A stretch of 64,000 bases of DNA, from the NCBI GenBank assembly GCA_023213395.1, contig CM041465.1:218247741-218311740 (forward strand), in the 5' to 3' direction. The notes under the pieces were generated by a model. That model ran no database searches, was not told where the DNA came from, and was given only the letters and a program-made list of their open reading frames with translations. The translations under genes were made by a program, and so were the position numbers. Shown here in pieces: positions 11,077 to 22,818 of the stretch. The stretch comes from Cycas panzhihuaensis (Eukaryota; Cycadophyta). Positions within the stretch are counted from its first letter, which is position 1. Each line of letters begins with the position of its first letter.

Positions 11077-11411
11077 TGATGGAGCCGGAGGAGCAGAGCA
11101 TGACATCACGACGTTCTCATCTTGAGTACAACAGCAATTTCCAATAGAGTGGCGGTGTTAATAAACACCAGGGAGGTATTCCCAACCCTTAAATAGAGAA
11201 TTCGGGGAGGCGTCGGGCGCCATCACCCTAGCTGCACAACAATTAAGGTTAGTTTGAAAAAATATTAAAAATAAATAACGTGATCATTACCTCACATGAG
11301 TGGTCGGTCCGGGCGGCTATTGAACGGCTCAAGGTGCCCTAGGGGCCCTCAAAGGTGGCTTTGAGGGGCCCTAAGCGCTCTGGTGCACGTACATTGGGAT
11401 TATTCCCAACA
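11077..11411 (-). repeat. Element B: 5' LTR
   Basis: 335-bp LTR matching 3115-3444. TATA-like TATTTAAG is at 11188-11195 (minus) and the GC-rich hairpin at 11340-11373. It is flanked outside by the target duplication AGCAT at 11412-11416. Confidence 0.97.
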
Positions 11412-11416
11412 AGCAT

Positions 11417-11809
11417 GCAAGAAGAGATAACCAATGATCTGTGAGGAAGGTGACCTTGATGGATACTAGGTCTTCAAACCCCCTAATGATATAGATGAAA
11501 TCAAGAGGATTTGGCATGCGTCTCAAGGTCCACCATCACGTGGCATTGACAAACACCTAATAATATGTTACCGAGATATTTCCCATGATATGGGTTATTG
11601 CTCCAATATGGGTAATCCACCTAAGGTGGGTAATTGCCCTAATGTAGGCATTATTCCAATAGTTAAGAGCTACAATGCTTGGTATAGGTTAAAACTCATT
11701 CAAGAGGTTGCATCTCTTGAATGACACCTCTTTATTCCATGATTACACTTATAAATATATGAATCATTAATAACTACCACATGTTAACCTTTAGTTGTGT
11801 TTTCTAACA
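11417..11809 (-). repeat. Element A: 5' LTR, right piece
   Basis: On the minus strand this begins TGTTAGAAAACACAAC at 11809, carries a TATA-like TATATTTATAAG (11749-11760) and an imperfect inverted CACCTCTT/AAGAGGT-type stretch near 11700-11735. It joins 3114 once B is removed. Together the pieces give an LTR of about 440 bp. The other LTR of A is outside the window. Confidence 0.6.
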
Positions 11810-12298
11810 TAAATATAGCATAAGGAAAAATGATGAGAAAATGCATGTAATCAAATGTAATATCAATCAAATGATAAACCATAAATACATATCTAATATA
11901 TAAGGATAAAACTATACTTAAGATTCTTAAATTTTAGGTAAGGGACCTAAAATTAAGGAAATAGTTTGTCCCCTTAGCAATGAATCATGGTGGAGCTTAT
12001 ATAATAAATAAAAACACTACCAATATTATATTATATATTTGTACATATAATATTGCCAATATTCTATACTAGGGTTTTGTATGAGTGTGTTATATTATGG
12101 TTAAATCTAACATGAGTGGTTTTGTAATTTTATGAGTGAGATATATATAAACAATGTTGTACTAAATATAGTAATATCAATCCTTATTTCATAACAACAA
12201 CCAACTTTGAAATATAAAACTAAATAGTGGTTATGTTTTACCAAAATTAGTCCCTTCCATTCAATTAGATTTATGGCTACTATACACCATACAGTATT
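11810..12298. other. AT-rich spacer between A and C
   Basis: No gene or repeat family recognised. It contains a local imperfect inverted repeat around AATATTATATTATAT near 12020-12065. Confidence 0.4.
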
Positions 12299-14669
12299 TG
12301 ATGATTAACTTTAATATGCATATTTGAATACTTATTTATTATTATATGGAATTAATGATTGATTTTTTATTCATCACTTTATGGTTTATTATGATTGCAT
12401 TATATATGATATTTTATGGTGTTACTTTGGACTATGATATGATGACTAAATGATTAGTTATATACGATGATGATTATCCACTTATTGATCACTGATATTA
12501 TAAAGCATGTCTTGTTTTCTTTCTAATTTTTTAACCACCTCATTTAAATACTTTATGTTATTTTACTTTCTATTTGGAATTATTTCAACTTGCCTTTGTT
12601 GATATTTCTACATGTTTAGCCCTATTTTTGGCTCTAAATTACACTAATTTTGGCTTTATTAGTCAATGTTTGAACTCAATAATCTATGGTAGACTAACTG
12701 TTCTTAAAAACTTTTGATTTTTTTTAAGTTTTTAGTCATTTTTCCCTGATTGATTTTTTTATTGTATCAAAAACATAACATTCTTAACAAAACATGACCA
12801 ATCATATTTTATTAAGATCATATTTTTTATTCTTAATAAAATATAATCAATAAATTTTATTAAAGAAATCACATTTTTTTCTATGTTATTTATAATTTTT
12901 TAAAATATAAATGTTAATTCTATATTTTTCTCAGTTTGCATCACCCAGATCTATGGGAACACATAACCTTACCTCCTCTAGTTGCCTATAGACCTTATCC
13001 ATTGAAAATATTATGAAAAATCACCTAGATCATGGCCAAAAGTCATGGCATGATTTTTTATCGAATTGGATTCCATGATCTAAGAGAGTTGGAAAGGGGA
13101 GGGGGGATCTATTGGAATCCATCAACAACATCCAATAGTAGTAGACCAACATCTAGAGAGTCCCTTTTAATTGAGTTTTGAGATCTTCTCTAGTATGTTC
13201 TTTCTCAAATAGATTTTAGCTTTTAAGATTGCCAAGTTTTCTGTGAGATTTCACTTGTCTTTCCTATATTGTTGAGATTTGATTGAAGATCTATCCCTAT
13301 GAGACTTTATTGGTCCTATTGTGAGGCATAATGGGACATATTTACCTTATCTCCTACTTAATTATTAGGTCTACTTACTCATTCATCCATTGAAATCAAT
13401 CTTACATAGCTTTTACTAGTTTTGTTTGTGTTATTCTCCTTCTCTACTAATGATTTCATCATCATTTATATAATTCTCATGACTATAAGGACTTGATGGT
13501 AAAAATTGGGCAAAAACATGGCACCATTCTAAGATAACTACCATTGGATTTAATCATGATCAAGGTAATATTGTTTGGATTTATTTCTAGTTGGGTTTTT
13601 TAAATATATATATAAAATAAAGGCTTCACTTACTCTTCTTTCTTTAGCTTTCACAATCTCTAAAATTAAAAGATTTGATGATATCTTTTACTTATTGGAA
13701 GTGCTATAGTCCTCTTATTTGAGTCATTTCACCTCTCTAATACTCTCTCTCTCTCTCTCTTTTGATTCTTAATAAGTTTAGCCCTTCAAAGGGTTGATAC
13801 ATTGATTCCCAAACTCTTTAGAGGAGGAAGAATTGAAAATTAGAGAAAGCCCTTAGGTGAACTAGGATTTTCCTTACATGCAAAGGTTATTTTCATATTA
13901 TATACTAGTTGAACATAATCTTGTGTAGCTTATAGGCTTGTATATGAAGGATATTATATTTTCATCTATTGTTACAACACTTTTACTTTATGTTTTTTGT
14001 CATTGAGCTTTATTTTGGCATAAGGAGGGATTTCAAGAGAGAAGAGCTATTTCATCACCAAAACTATTACTAGGTGTGTATCTCTTTTCTTAGTCTCAAA
14101 ATTTATTAAAAGATGTAGAAAGAAAAAGGAACTGAAGTGATTTGTCTTTTGTCCTTTATTTATTTATTTTGATTACTTTTGCTTGTTCTATTTGTATACA
14201 AAAGAAAAGAAAAACCATTTTTTGAAGTTGGGTTTAGTGGGTCTTAGGTTTGAATTTGTAATTGCATGATTACTTTACTCTTTTATCTTATTTTGAGTAT
14301 ACTTAACTAGTAGAAAAGGAAAATAAAAGAGTAGGTAGTATGATAATTGTAAGTATAATATAGGTACCTAGATCTCCCTTGCCTCTTATGTTCTTACTTG
14401 TTTTTCCTTGCATGCATATTAAATGATCATTTTATATAAATGGAAAATGCACCTTAGTTGTTGCATGTAGGTTTGTTTTGATGTTAGACTTAGATCTATT
14501 TGAGCTTCTTTGTGCATGCAAATGTTTCCATCTTTTACTTACTCTATTTTCTTGGTCTAAATTACATTCATAAATGGGCAAGGACTCCTTCTCAAGTGTT
14601 GGTTGAAAATACTTGCTCTTTAGACTAGTCACCATGATCACCTTATTGTGATTGGCCTAAAGCCAACCA
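12299..14669 (+). repeat. Element C: 5' LTR
   Basis: Direct repeat of 28497-30869, with clear matches throughout. Examples are TTTTTTATTCATCACTTTATGG near 12360 and 28560, the CAAGTTTTCTGTGAGATTTC stretch near 13234 and 29432, and GGGCAAGGACTCCTTCTCA near 14576 and 30778. A CT microsatellite lies at 13742-13760. Divergence is high, so the element is old. The start may be some bases further right (TAATATG against TGATGTG). Confidence 0.85.
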
Positions 14670-14799
14670 ACCATTTTCTAGAAACTATACTGGGGAAGTT
14701 ATCAAAACTTCCTATCTATACACCTTAGACCCATAAGCTTTACTCTATGAATTAAGACATCTATATTCTTATAGAGATCCCTCCACATACTCAGTCGAA

Positions 14800-17190
14800 G
14801 AGATCTTTAAGATAGCAGGGCCTCCCTCCTAAATATGATTACCAATAGGCTTATCTAACTTATGAGAATTACTCTAACTACCAAGTATATAAAGCTTATC
14901 TCTATCCTCTTGAGGAACTCGATGATCTATATGAAGTCCCTATTGATTAGTGCTATCTTAATTTACCTCATAAACAAATGAGTAATTTGTCTCTTCCTAC
15001 TTCTTCCATGCAAGAAGAGACTCAACCTACTCAAGTTACTCATCTCTATTTTGAACCTATGTTTATTAGGATTCCTTCTCTCATACCTATCCTTAGTTAC
15101 TAAGACCTATTTTGTTAAGACACTCACACCATAGTTATGCCCCTTTATCTAACTCTTGAACATCGTGAGGGATTCTATCCTCTTAAAAGAATATAAATCT
15201 TTGTAACTTGATCCTTATATCATCATCAATGCTCCACATTCACCCGTTCTTTCTCATCTACCTACTCCTAGGGAACCTCTTATCTCACCTATGAAGGTAA
15301 GAGATACTACGTTAGTTCACTCATAACCTAAATTATAAGTCCACTCCATATGAGATGGAGCTCAAGTAACTCTTGTATATTCCATTCTTCATGATGTCCC
15401 TCTTGAGAGCTCTAATCAAGAGTATAAAATTTAACTCATCAAGCCTCTACTTCTCACCAATCAAGTGGAGGACCCTCTTCCATTTATAAATACAAGTATC
15501 CCCATTCTAGTTCATATATCTCACTCTCAATTAGACCTATCCATTATTATTATACTTCAAAGAAATTCTTATCCTCTTTCACATTAGAATACCACATATA
15601 GTGTTAGACCCCTTCCTTCTTCTCCTTATAAGGGACCTATCCCTTTAGCACCTCTATATTTTAGACATGATGCTCAAGGTTCTTAACCCCATGTTACTTT
15701 TGATTAATATACCCATCATCAACAAACTTCTAGACCTACTAAGTGCTCTATATCATCTTTAACTCCTAGGCCTTTTCCTCAATACACCACTTGCCCTCTT
15801 TAATATAACCCTTTGATTCAACAATACTCCATTCCCTAATCAAATATTATGTTAACCTTGCTATATGGTTTAACCCCACTCACCCTCCATTTTTCTGTCC
15901 TTGTCACATTGATCAACATCTAACCACCACTTCTTATCCTTATCAATAACCTCATCTTTAATGTCCTTCTATGTTGAGGCTTAAGAGGCTTTTTGTTGAT
16001 TGATTATATGAGGTCCCATTTTCCACAAGAGGTCATCCTTTTATCTATGCACCTATTTTCACCCAAATTTCTAAAGTTTTAAGTGAGCAATCTTAAGATC
16101 CCACTTTGCATGTGCAAGATTTTGCACTTGTTTTGATTTCTTATCATATGATTTTATTATGATGTGTTTATTCCCTAAATCACTTCAAGGTGATGCATTG
16201 AATTTGTTTTACCATCTCCCTTCTACTTCAATAACTTTTTTCCAACAATTGGTTAACTCTTTTATTAGTTATTTTGATGTTGTAAGGGCTTTTAAGACTA
16301 GGATGAAATCTTTACTATTAATTAAATAGAATCATGATGAATCATCCCATGATTTTGTTAGGATATTTTAAGACCTAGTTTACACTTTTCATTCTTCCCT
16401 TGATCCTAATCTCCTCTTTGACCTCTTCACTTATGCTCTAAGACCTTGTATGCATTTGGAAGTATTAAAGCTTGGTCCTTAATACTATAAAGAGCCCATT
16501 GATAAGTGCTTAGCTCTTAAGGCCTTTTGGATTCAAATTGGTATTAAGAAGATTGGTAATTCTAAAGAAGTTAACTCAAACACCTAGGCTAACTCATTCT
16601 AACCAAACTTATGACCATCTTACTTTGTATATTAGAGAACTTTAATATACTTTAAACACTAAGTTATGTATCAATAATCCTCCTGTTAATCAACCTGAGT
16701 AACAAACTAAAATCATTTACCTCACTGAAGGAAAGAAGCATCAAAATCCTTCTCCTCTACCTTCAATGAAGAAGACTCAATGGTATTGATACTATCAGAT
16801 TGATAATCAGGATAGAAGTCAATGTTAAGTAGTTCAAGCCATGAATCAAAATTCTTAATCTTCTAGTGATCTGGCATCAAGACCAAATCAATAACAACTC
16901 ATTCACAAAGACCCTTTGCCCTAATATGATTATAAAGATATCAATGATAAGAATAAAGGCAAGACTAAATAAGATGAAGTAAGTGATGATGAGAGTTTAG
17001 GTTTTGATCTAGTCAAGAAGTCTATCACTTCACCCAGTGTGACTAATAAATGAAGTAGTAATCAAAGTCAGCCACTTCCTAAAGGTGGAGAAACCAAAAG
17101 AATGATTAATATGGTTGAGGTCATAAAGAGCTTAGGTGTGATCAAGCACTCTAAAGATTCATCCATCAGGAATCCTAATTCTTTTCTTGA
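14800..17190 (+). pseudogene. Element C: gag region
   Basis: The plus strand first gives a Tyr/Pro-rich N-terminal region (near 14840-15100: ENYSNY, YPLEELDDLYEVP). A classical gypsy gag domain (Retrotrans_gag) follows at about 16170-16480, with FPKSLQGDALNLFYHLP, FFQQLVNSFISYF, then a SHDFVRIF stretch and DLVYTFHSSL. Gag forms the particle around element RNA. Stops replace residues such as Gln and Arg. The region is cut at 17190 by the insertion of D and resumes at about 22819. Confidence 0.8.
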
Positions 17191-17195
17191 TCCTC

Positions 17196-17224
17196 TAAAG
17201 GAGCTAAACCAAGCTCTGATACCA
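17196..17224 (+). other. tRNA-iMet-like 29 bases at the outer edge of D
   Basis: This stretch ends GCTCTGATACCA and resembles the 3' end of plant initiator tRNA-Met over roughly 26 bases with four mismatches (compared with the tRNA sequence from memory). It lies outside the D LTR, just inside a possible target duplication TCCTC (17191-17195) that matches TCCTT at 22814-22818 except for one C/T difference. Confidence 0.55.
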
Positions 17225-17226
17225 AA

Positions 17227-17615
17227 TGATAAAAAATAAATTCACTAGAGAACATGGCAGAATATAAATAAATAATCATAGATCAATACATCATTGTTAC
17301 ATAAACACTAGATCCTTTGTATTCAATCCATTGTTTGAGAGACAACATTACAAATGTCCAAAAGTAGGTGGTGTCTAAAGACACTAGGATTGCACACCCC
17401 TCAAAATATATAGTTTGGAGGAGGAGGGAAACTTGTTAACCTTTAAAATTTAAACAATAATAAAATAATAACTTAACTTAAATTAACTTAAATCAAATTA
17501 ACCTTACCTTATACTTACCTTCACATGTGAGTACCCACATATGTAAATTAATAAGAGTGAGGTGTGCACTCCTAGTTAAAAGGTGGGAGTGGGCTGATGA
17601 GTATTAACCCCAACA
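17227..17615 (-). repeat. Element D: 3' LTR
   Basis: Direct repeat of 22425-22813. On the minus strand it starts TGTTGGGGTTAATAC and ends TTTTTTATCA. A related LTR in the opposite orientation is at 59037-59406 (element J). Confidence 0.92.
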
Positions 17616-18297
17616 TTCTCCCCCTTAATGATCATCATGAACAATGTCTTCTCTTTAAACTTGTGGAATTTATACTTAAAAAAAACTTTAAAAATCTATT
17701 TTGTAGCTTGATCTTTATTAACTTTCCTCAACCTTATAGCAATGTGTGTGTCTTTGCCATTGAATGGTGCAAAAAAATTGTAAGTAAATGAAGCTTGATT
17801 CAAATGTGGAGATGTGGCTACAATTTTGACTTTAACTTTTATAACTTTAACTTTATCTTCTAAAATCTTTGTGTTATGAGCAACTGTCATATCATCATAT
17901 CTCTCCACCCTAAATGAAGGATTAGGTTCTTGTACAATAAAATGATCATACATTTGACTTGAATCTTTCTTGGTCTTTTTAGTATAATCCACCTATTCTG
18001 GCATCTGTCTCACATGCTCAACATCAATATTAAATTCATTGAGGGTATGTCCCCTATAAGTAGAAATCAAAATGTCCCATAAACTTTAGAAAAGACATCA
18101 TTATTTATAGTGCAAAATATTAAAGCTAGGGCTTTATTATCTTTTTCAATATTTTTTGTAATACTAACATCATATTCATCCTGTAAGTAGTTCCAAAGAT
18201 TATGTGTAATAAAATAATTTTGCATAGTCTTATACCATAGTGAAAAATTATGGCCATCAAATATAGGAAATTGTACTTTATTAAGATTGACTACCAT
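17616..18297 (-). pseudogene. Element D: gag domain fused to a pol-like tail
   Basis: The minus strand begins MVVNLNKVQFPIFDGHNF at 18297, the start of a copia gag (UBN2 type). It continues with a Trp-rich helix, KDNKALALIFCTINNDVF and a SLWDILISTYRG stretch near 18040-18070, corresponding to the family AWDTL...YRG motif. A Lys/Asp-rich segment follows (about 17700-17992). The end, DQATK...KYKFHKFKEK, near 17640-17705, resembles the last residues of copia RNase H just before the polypurine tract. Everything in between (zinc knuckle, protease, integrase, reverse transcriptase) is absent. Stops at 18067 and near 17696 break the frame. The polypurine tract (minus TTAAGGGGGAGAA) is at 17616-17628. 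Confidence 0.75.
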
Positions 18298-19600
18298 TTT
18301 ACAGAAAACTTTAGTACATAAAAGGAATATACTTTTACTAAGTCAAAAAGAAAAAAAAAAAACTCAATAAATCAATAGATATGACAAACTTATAAGATAT
18401 AATTTCGGATAAAATTTGAAATATAATGAATATATAAGCAAATTTTAAAAGGTTAAAAGACAAGTCTATTAGGATATACTTGAATACTCAATTTTAGCAA
18501 CTTCAAAGTTGTATTAATCAATGTTAGAATAACATGAAATTATACCAATATGAAGATCAACAAAAAATTTATTCAATGGAATAGACTGTCTTGAAAACAG
18601 GTTCCTATAAGTCAATATTTTAATGAACCAAAGATACAATCCTCTTTTTTAGGCTTAACGGGAGCCTGTGGCTCAAAATATTATACAATTGCTAATAATA
18701 AATTGTAGAATAATGTAAAATGGTCAAATATGGTTTAAAAGGCTACTCAATATGCTTTTCAATTAAAACTTTGAGAAATAATATATAAAAAGTGTGTAAT
18801 AATGGTATATTAGAGGCTATTATGTACCTCTATTTTAATGACTTTGAAAATCTAAAAAAAGACTTTAAAACTTATAAATAATAGTGTTAGTTCGAAGAGG
18901 AGTGAGTTAGCTTCTCAACAAAACTAACAGAACTAAATTCTAATGTAAAACAGAAAAGTTATAATAAAAATAGCAACAAGTACTTTTATGGTAAAATGTT
19001 TAAAAATTACTAAAGTGCCACTTTCGGCGATTAAAATAATGATAAAAGTAAATCCTAAAAAATAAAATGAATAGATGGTAATGAAGTTTATTGATAATAT
19101 ATGACTTTAGAATAGATCTGAGTAGAAAATAATCTCCTGGTGATAAAATATAATCTGATGAAAAGTAATTTTATAAAAATAGTTTTAAAAGACTCTAAAA
19201 ATTAATGACTAACTTTAAACTGACTAAAAATAGGTAAAATCAACTCCAAATAGGTTATATGACTAGTAGAAATCATACCTCAGGAAATTCTAGATGTAAT
19301 GGGATAGGTTTCATCAGAAACCGATGACCTGGTAAGAAGTTATGGTAAAAAATTACCAGATAACCTATGTAAAATAAAAAATTAAAAAAAATAAAAGGAA
19401 AAAAAACTTTTTAATAGTTGTTTGCCCCTTTGAAATAAAGATAAAGGTAATATGAGGGTTTATATGACTGGCGGCCAAGACTTGAAGGGGCTAATGCTTA
19501 AAACCCTAGATTTGAAAACTTATAGAATGTAATTAAATTTTTAAAACTTTATATAAAAAAATATATTAAAAAATAAGTAAATTTTTTATTTTAATTTTTT
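18298..19600 (-). other. Element D: leader, part shared with B and J
   Basis: Non-coding. It contains the three shared leader modules (18640-18670, 18900-18990, 19255-19345). A perfect hairpin GGTTTC-ATCA-GAAACC lies at 19307-19322. Confidence 0.7.
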
Positions 19601-19918
19601 GGAGGTGCAGCGTTGCTGCATCACCACTGCCATCACTATGCACATCATTGTCATGCGCTGCAGCCTGAGCAGATGCCATCGTGGAGGCGTTGAGAGTGTA
19701 GGGATGGTGAGAGAGAGCCGGTGCAACTTTGATTAGCGATCGTCTCGCCTACACCAGTTTAACATTTTGGAAATAAAAAATGCCATGGGATCATTCTTCT
19801 GCTTATCAGCTAGTTCCTACAATGGTTTCTCCTACCACTTGGATTCTTCAATAGTTAAGATTTTTCCTAGCTTTGTGGGTTAGAAGGTCTTACTGCAACT
19901 ATTCTGTGTATTCTAAAA

Positions 19919-20116
19919 GTTGGACTCCAATTATGAGAGACTGGGCGTCGCAGATGCAAAAGTTAGACTCCAATGATGAGAGACTAGGGATCATAGATGT
20001 AGAAGTTGGACTCCAATGATGAGAGACTGGGGATCATAGATGTAAAAGTTGGACTACAATGATGAGAGACTAGGGGTCGCAGATGCAGAAGTTGGACTCC
20101 AATGATGAGAGAACTT
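19919..20116. repeat. 43-bp tandem repeat, about 4.6 copies
   Basis: Units start at 19919, 19962, 20005, 20048 and 20091, each beginning GTTGGACTCCAATGATGAGA or a close variant. The period of 43 is not a multiple of three, so it is unlikely to be coding. Confidence 0.93.
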
Positions 20117-21600
20117 CAGAAGCAATCCTTTTCATATATTTAAATATACATGAAAGAGATATTAGTGCCATAAGCATACCAACTAGAAGTTCAAGAGTAA
20201 CATCAGATTGTGCTATTCACATTGAGCCTAATGGAATAGGATTATAATAAACTGTGTGCTCTAGCTTTTGGTACTTTACCTATATTGTTTACATTGTCAA
20301 CATATATCTAGTAGATCTTGTTGTATAGGAGTACCTTGTTAATGATATTCTTACAATTTTGCCTCTTCCATAGGTGGTTGTTTGTATGTAACATGAAATC
20401 TAAAAATCTATTAAATGTTATTGTTGCTAATTTATGTCCAAATGTTAACCAGAGTATGGATGATGTTATGTCTGGTAAAACTACATCATCAAGATTAAGT
20501 GGTGCACATCCTTTGTATACTCCTTTAGTTAAAATTGATTTAACATTAGCAGGATAAGTGAGAAGATTAGATTAAAAGCAATTTGAGGTTGTAGGCCTTT
20601 TGTAGTGTGTAGTAAATGAAAATAAAAGAAACTTGCAAAACTCCAGTTTTAGCTCTGAAAAAAGGGCTTGTTCCAAACAAATTTACGTACAATGTGCTTA
20701 TTCAAGGATACTGTGATGGATTGCTATTCAACTAACTATTCAAAAGTAAATTGCAATGGCTTTGTTAGGATTGCAATCCTCATGGAAGATTCCAATCTAT
20801 TCTTGATAATTTTGTTGTATTCTTTTTGTAAAGAATGTAATTAATGGGTAGTTATCAATGATGGTTTTTGAACAACAGTTACTGCACATAGAAGGCCACG
20901 ATTTTGTATTTTCAAAGGCATATAGCATATATGGAGGGGTGTGATTATTTGAAGTATGTAAGCAACATTGAGGAAGATATTAAAGCAAACTTTAGAAAAT
21001 ATATTCTATTATTGCTAGGCCTGATTTCAGGATTCTTAATGTATCTTGATGTGAACATGAGCTTCAATGATTGCACTCTTTTCCAGTCACTAAATGAAAA
21101 TGCTCATTTGCATTCTCTTATTCGATTATGTATGGAGAATGTTGTACACTACGATTCTTTGCAAGTTATAGTACAAGTGCTAAAACATATGCTAGAGATG
21201 TCAAAAATATATATATATAATGTAGATCTTATGAGAAATAAAATATTAATATGAGGATCATGGAAACAAACACTTAATGATCACACAGATCTAAACTGAG
21301 ATAAAGGCATAAATGGTATTAATTTCATTAGCAAAACAGCATGTGTTCAATATTTAATCATACAAAGATTGTGTTATAAAACCAGAAATTTTTTAAATAT
21401 GTTGAAGAAAGTATATCAAATAAATCTACAAAGTTTAAGATTCTTTGAAAGTAATCTAGAGATTCAAGCTTCTAATGCTACCAACACATGGATCTATAAA
21501 GTTTTAAGTTATAAGAACAAATCTAAATATATTAATGAAAATATATCAAGAAAATATAATACATACATATTTGTATCTAAGATTTTTTAAATGTATAGGA
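20117..21600 (+). pseudogene. Captured PPR gene piece in D leader (antisense to D)
   Basis: On the plus strand, 20646-20722 encodes KKGLVPNKFTYNVLIQGYCD, an almost ideal pentatricopeptide repeat segment (helix A TYNVLIQGYC preceded by a GLVPN turn). PPR proteins bind organelle RNA. Downstream the frame is soon interrupted (stop near 20730), and no further repeat is clear. Open stretches at 20318-20557 (79 aa) and 20904-21254 (116 aa) flank it without recognised domains. A TTGCCTCTTCCATAG sequence near 20370 could be a splice acceptor. I infer a host gene fragment carried by the retroelement; only the PPR motif itself is firm. Confidence 0.55.
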
Positions 21601-21889
21601 GAAGATATATCAAAGGAATGAGAAAATATATGTTTAAATCTGAAAATAAACTAAGAAGAACCTAGTAATGTAGTTGTGGCTAATTTGCAGAAAATAGACT
21701 TCCAAAGATAAGATGTTCTCCCACATAAGTTGAAACTTCAAGCAGATTTCTCCAGTAGATAGATCTGCTATAATATATGGCTTGTTGGGTTGAATATGCA
21801 CCAAAACTTTCACAGATCTAAACAAGAACTTGAAAAAAATGGTCAAATATATGATAAAATATATAAATCTAAAAGAAAACTTGAATAAA

Positions 21890-22300
21890 TATTGTAAATC
21901 TGAAGTAAGTATTGCATATCTAAAGTAAATATTGCAGATCTGTAGCCAATATTACAGATCTGTAGTAAATATTATAGATATAAATAAAATAAACCATAAA
22001 AATGGTCAAATATTTCATAAAATAAGTAGATCTAAAGAATATATAGTAGATCTAAAGAAAACTTTAAACAAATATTGCTTGTAGCTATGCTCCTACACAG
22101 ATCTAAAAAAAGTAATGAATAAATAGATAAAATATACCTAAAAATAGTCAAATATATGATACAAATATATAAAACTTGTTCATAAAACCTATGTCGAGTG
22201 ATAAAAACTTAATGTTTATTGTTTACAACTACGCATCTACACAGATCTAAAAAAATATCTAAAATATATTTGTTATTTCACAAGTATAACTCAAGAATAA
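21890..22300. repeat. Degenerate AGATCT-containing repeats in D leader
   Basis: Recurring stretches around CACAGATCTAAAAAA and GCAGATCTGTAG. They correspond in reverse complement to the tandem repeats of element J at 59658-60010. Confidence 0.6.
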
Positions 22301-22410
22301 TCAAATTTCTAATAAAAAATACAAGAAACTGCTAATAAACTTTTTAGAAAATGAATATAACTAATCTTTGCTTGCTTATGATTAGATCTACATATAACCC
22401 AATAATCTCT

Positions 22411-22422
22411 ACTCTGATACTA
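22411..22422 (-). other. Element D: primer-binding site
   Basis: Plus ACTCTGATACTA is a slightly mutated tRNA-iMet 3' end next to the 5' LTR at 22425. Confidence 0.8.
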
Positions 22423-22424
22423 GG

Positions 22425-22813
22425 TGTAGGAAAAAAAAAATGATGGAGAATATGGTAGAACATAAATAAATAATCATAAATCAATACATCATTGCTGCAT
22501 AAATACAAGATCCTTTGTATTCAATCCATTGTTTGACAGAGAGCATTATAAATGTCTAAAAGTAAGTGGTGTTTAAAGACACCAGGGTTTCACACCCCTT
22601 AAAATATATAGTTTGGGGGAGAAGGGAAACTCCTTAACCCCTAAAATTCAAACAATAATAAAATAATAACTTAACTCAAATTAACTTAGATCAAATCAAC
22701 CTTACCTTATATTTACCTTCACATGTGAGCACCCACATGTATAAATTGATGAGAGTGAGGTGTGCACTCCTGGTTAGAAGGTGGGAGTAGGGTGATGAGC
22801 ATTAACCCCAACA
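22425..22813 (-). repeat. Element D: 5' LTR
   Basis: Direct repeat of 17227-17615. On the minus strand it starts TGTTGGGGTTAATGC. It is followed by TCCTT, the likely target duplication. Confidence 0.92.
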
Positions 22814-22818
22814 TCCTT

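Larger units (their letters stand above)
3115..11411 (-). mobile_element. Element B: nearly complete Ty1/copia retrotransposon
   Basis: An 8.3 kb element with two LTRs of about 330 bp, perfect 5-bp target duplications AGCAT (3110-3114 and 11412-11416), a tRNA-iMet primer site, a polypurine tract, and the copia order gag, protease, integrase, reverse transcriptase, RNase H on the minus strand. By eye the LTRs differ at roughly 15 to 20 of 330 positions, so it is among the younger insertions here. Coding frames are broken by a modest number of stops and frameshifts. The leader between primer site and gag is unusually long (about 3.4 kb) and contains distinct non-coding modules. It is inserted inside the 5' LTR of element A. 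Confidence 0.97.
17227..22813 (-). mobile_element. Element D: non-autonomous gag-only LTR retrotransposon
   Basis: A 5.6 kb minus-strand element with LTRs of about 389 bp (17227-17615 and 22425-22813), a tRNA-iMet primer site and a polypurine tract. It has only a gag-like domain plus a short tail resembling the end of copia pol. It lacks protease, integrase and reverse transcriptase, so it would need proteins from another copia element. The layout fits the terminal-repeat elements with a gag domain known in plants. Its 3.9 kb leader carries a 43-bp tandem repeat, a PPR gene piece and leader modules shared with B and J. It is inserted in element C between gag and protease. Confidence 0.88.

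Noticed and set aside
13740-13761. CT microsatellite as a promoter element
   Set aside because: Simple CT runs also occur at 29944 and 46501 without consistent context; no transcription evidence in the sequence.
17205-17226. Primer site of a second complete D element to the left
   Set aside because: The sequence immediately left is gypsy C gag, not D leader, so no second internal region follows.
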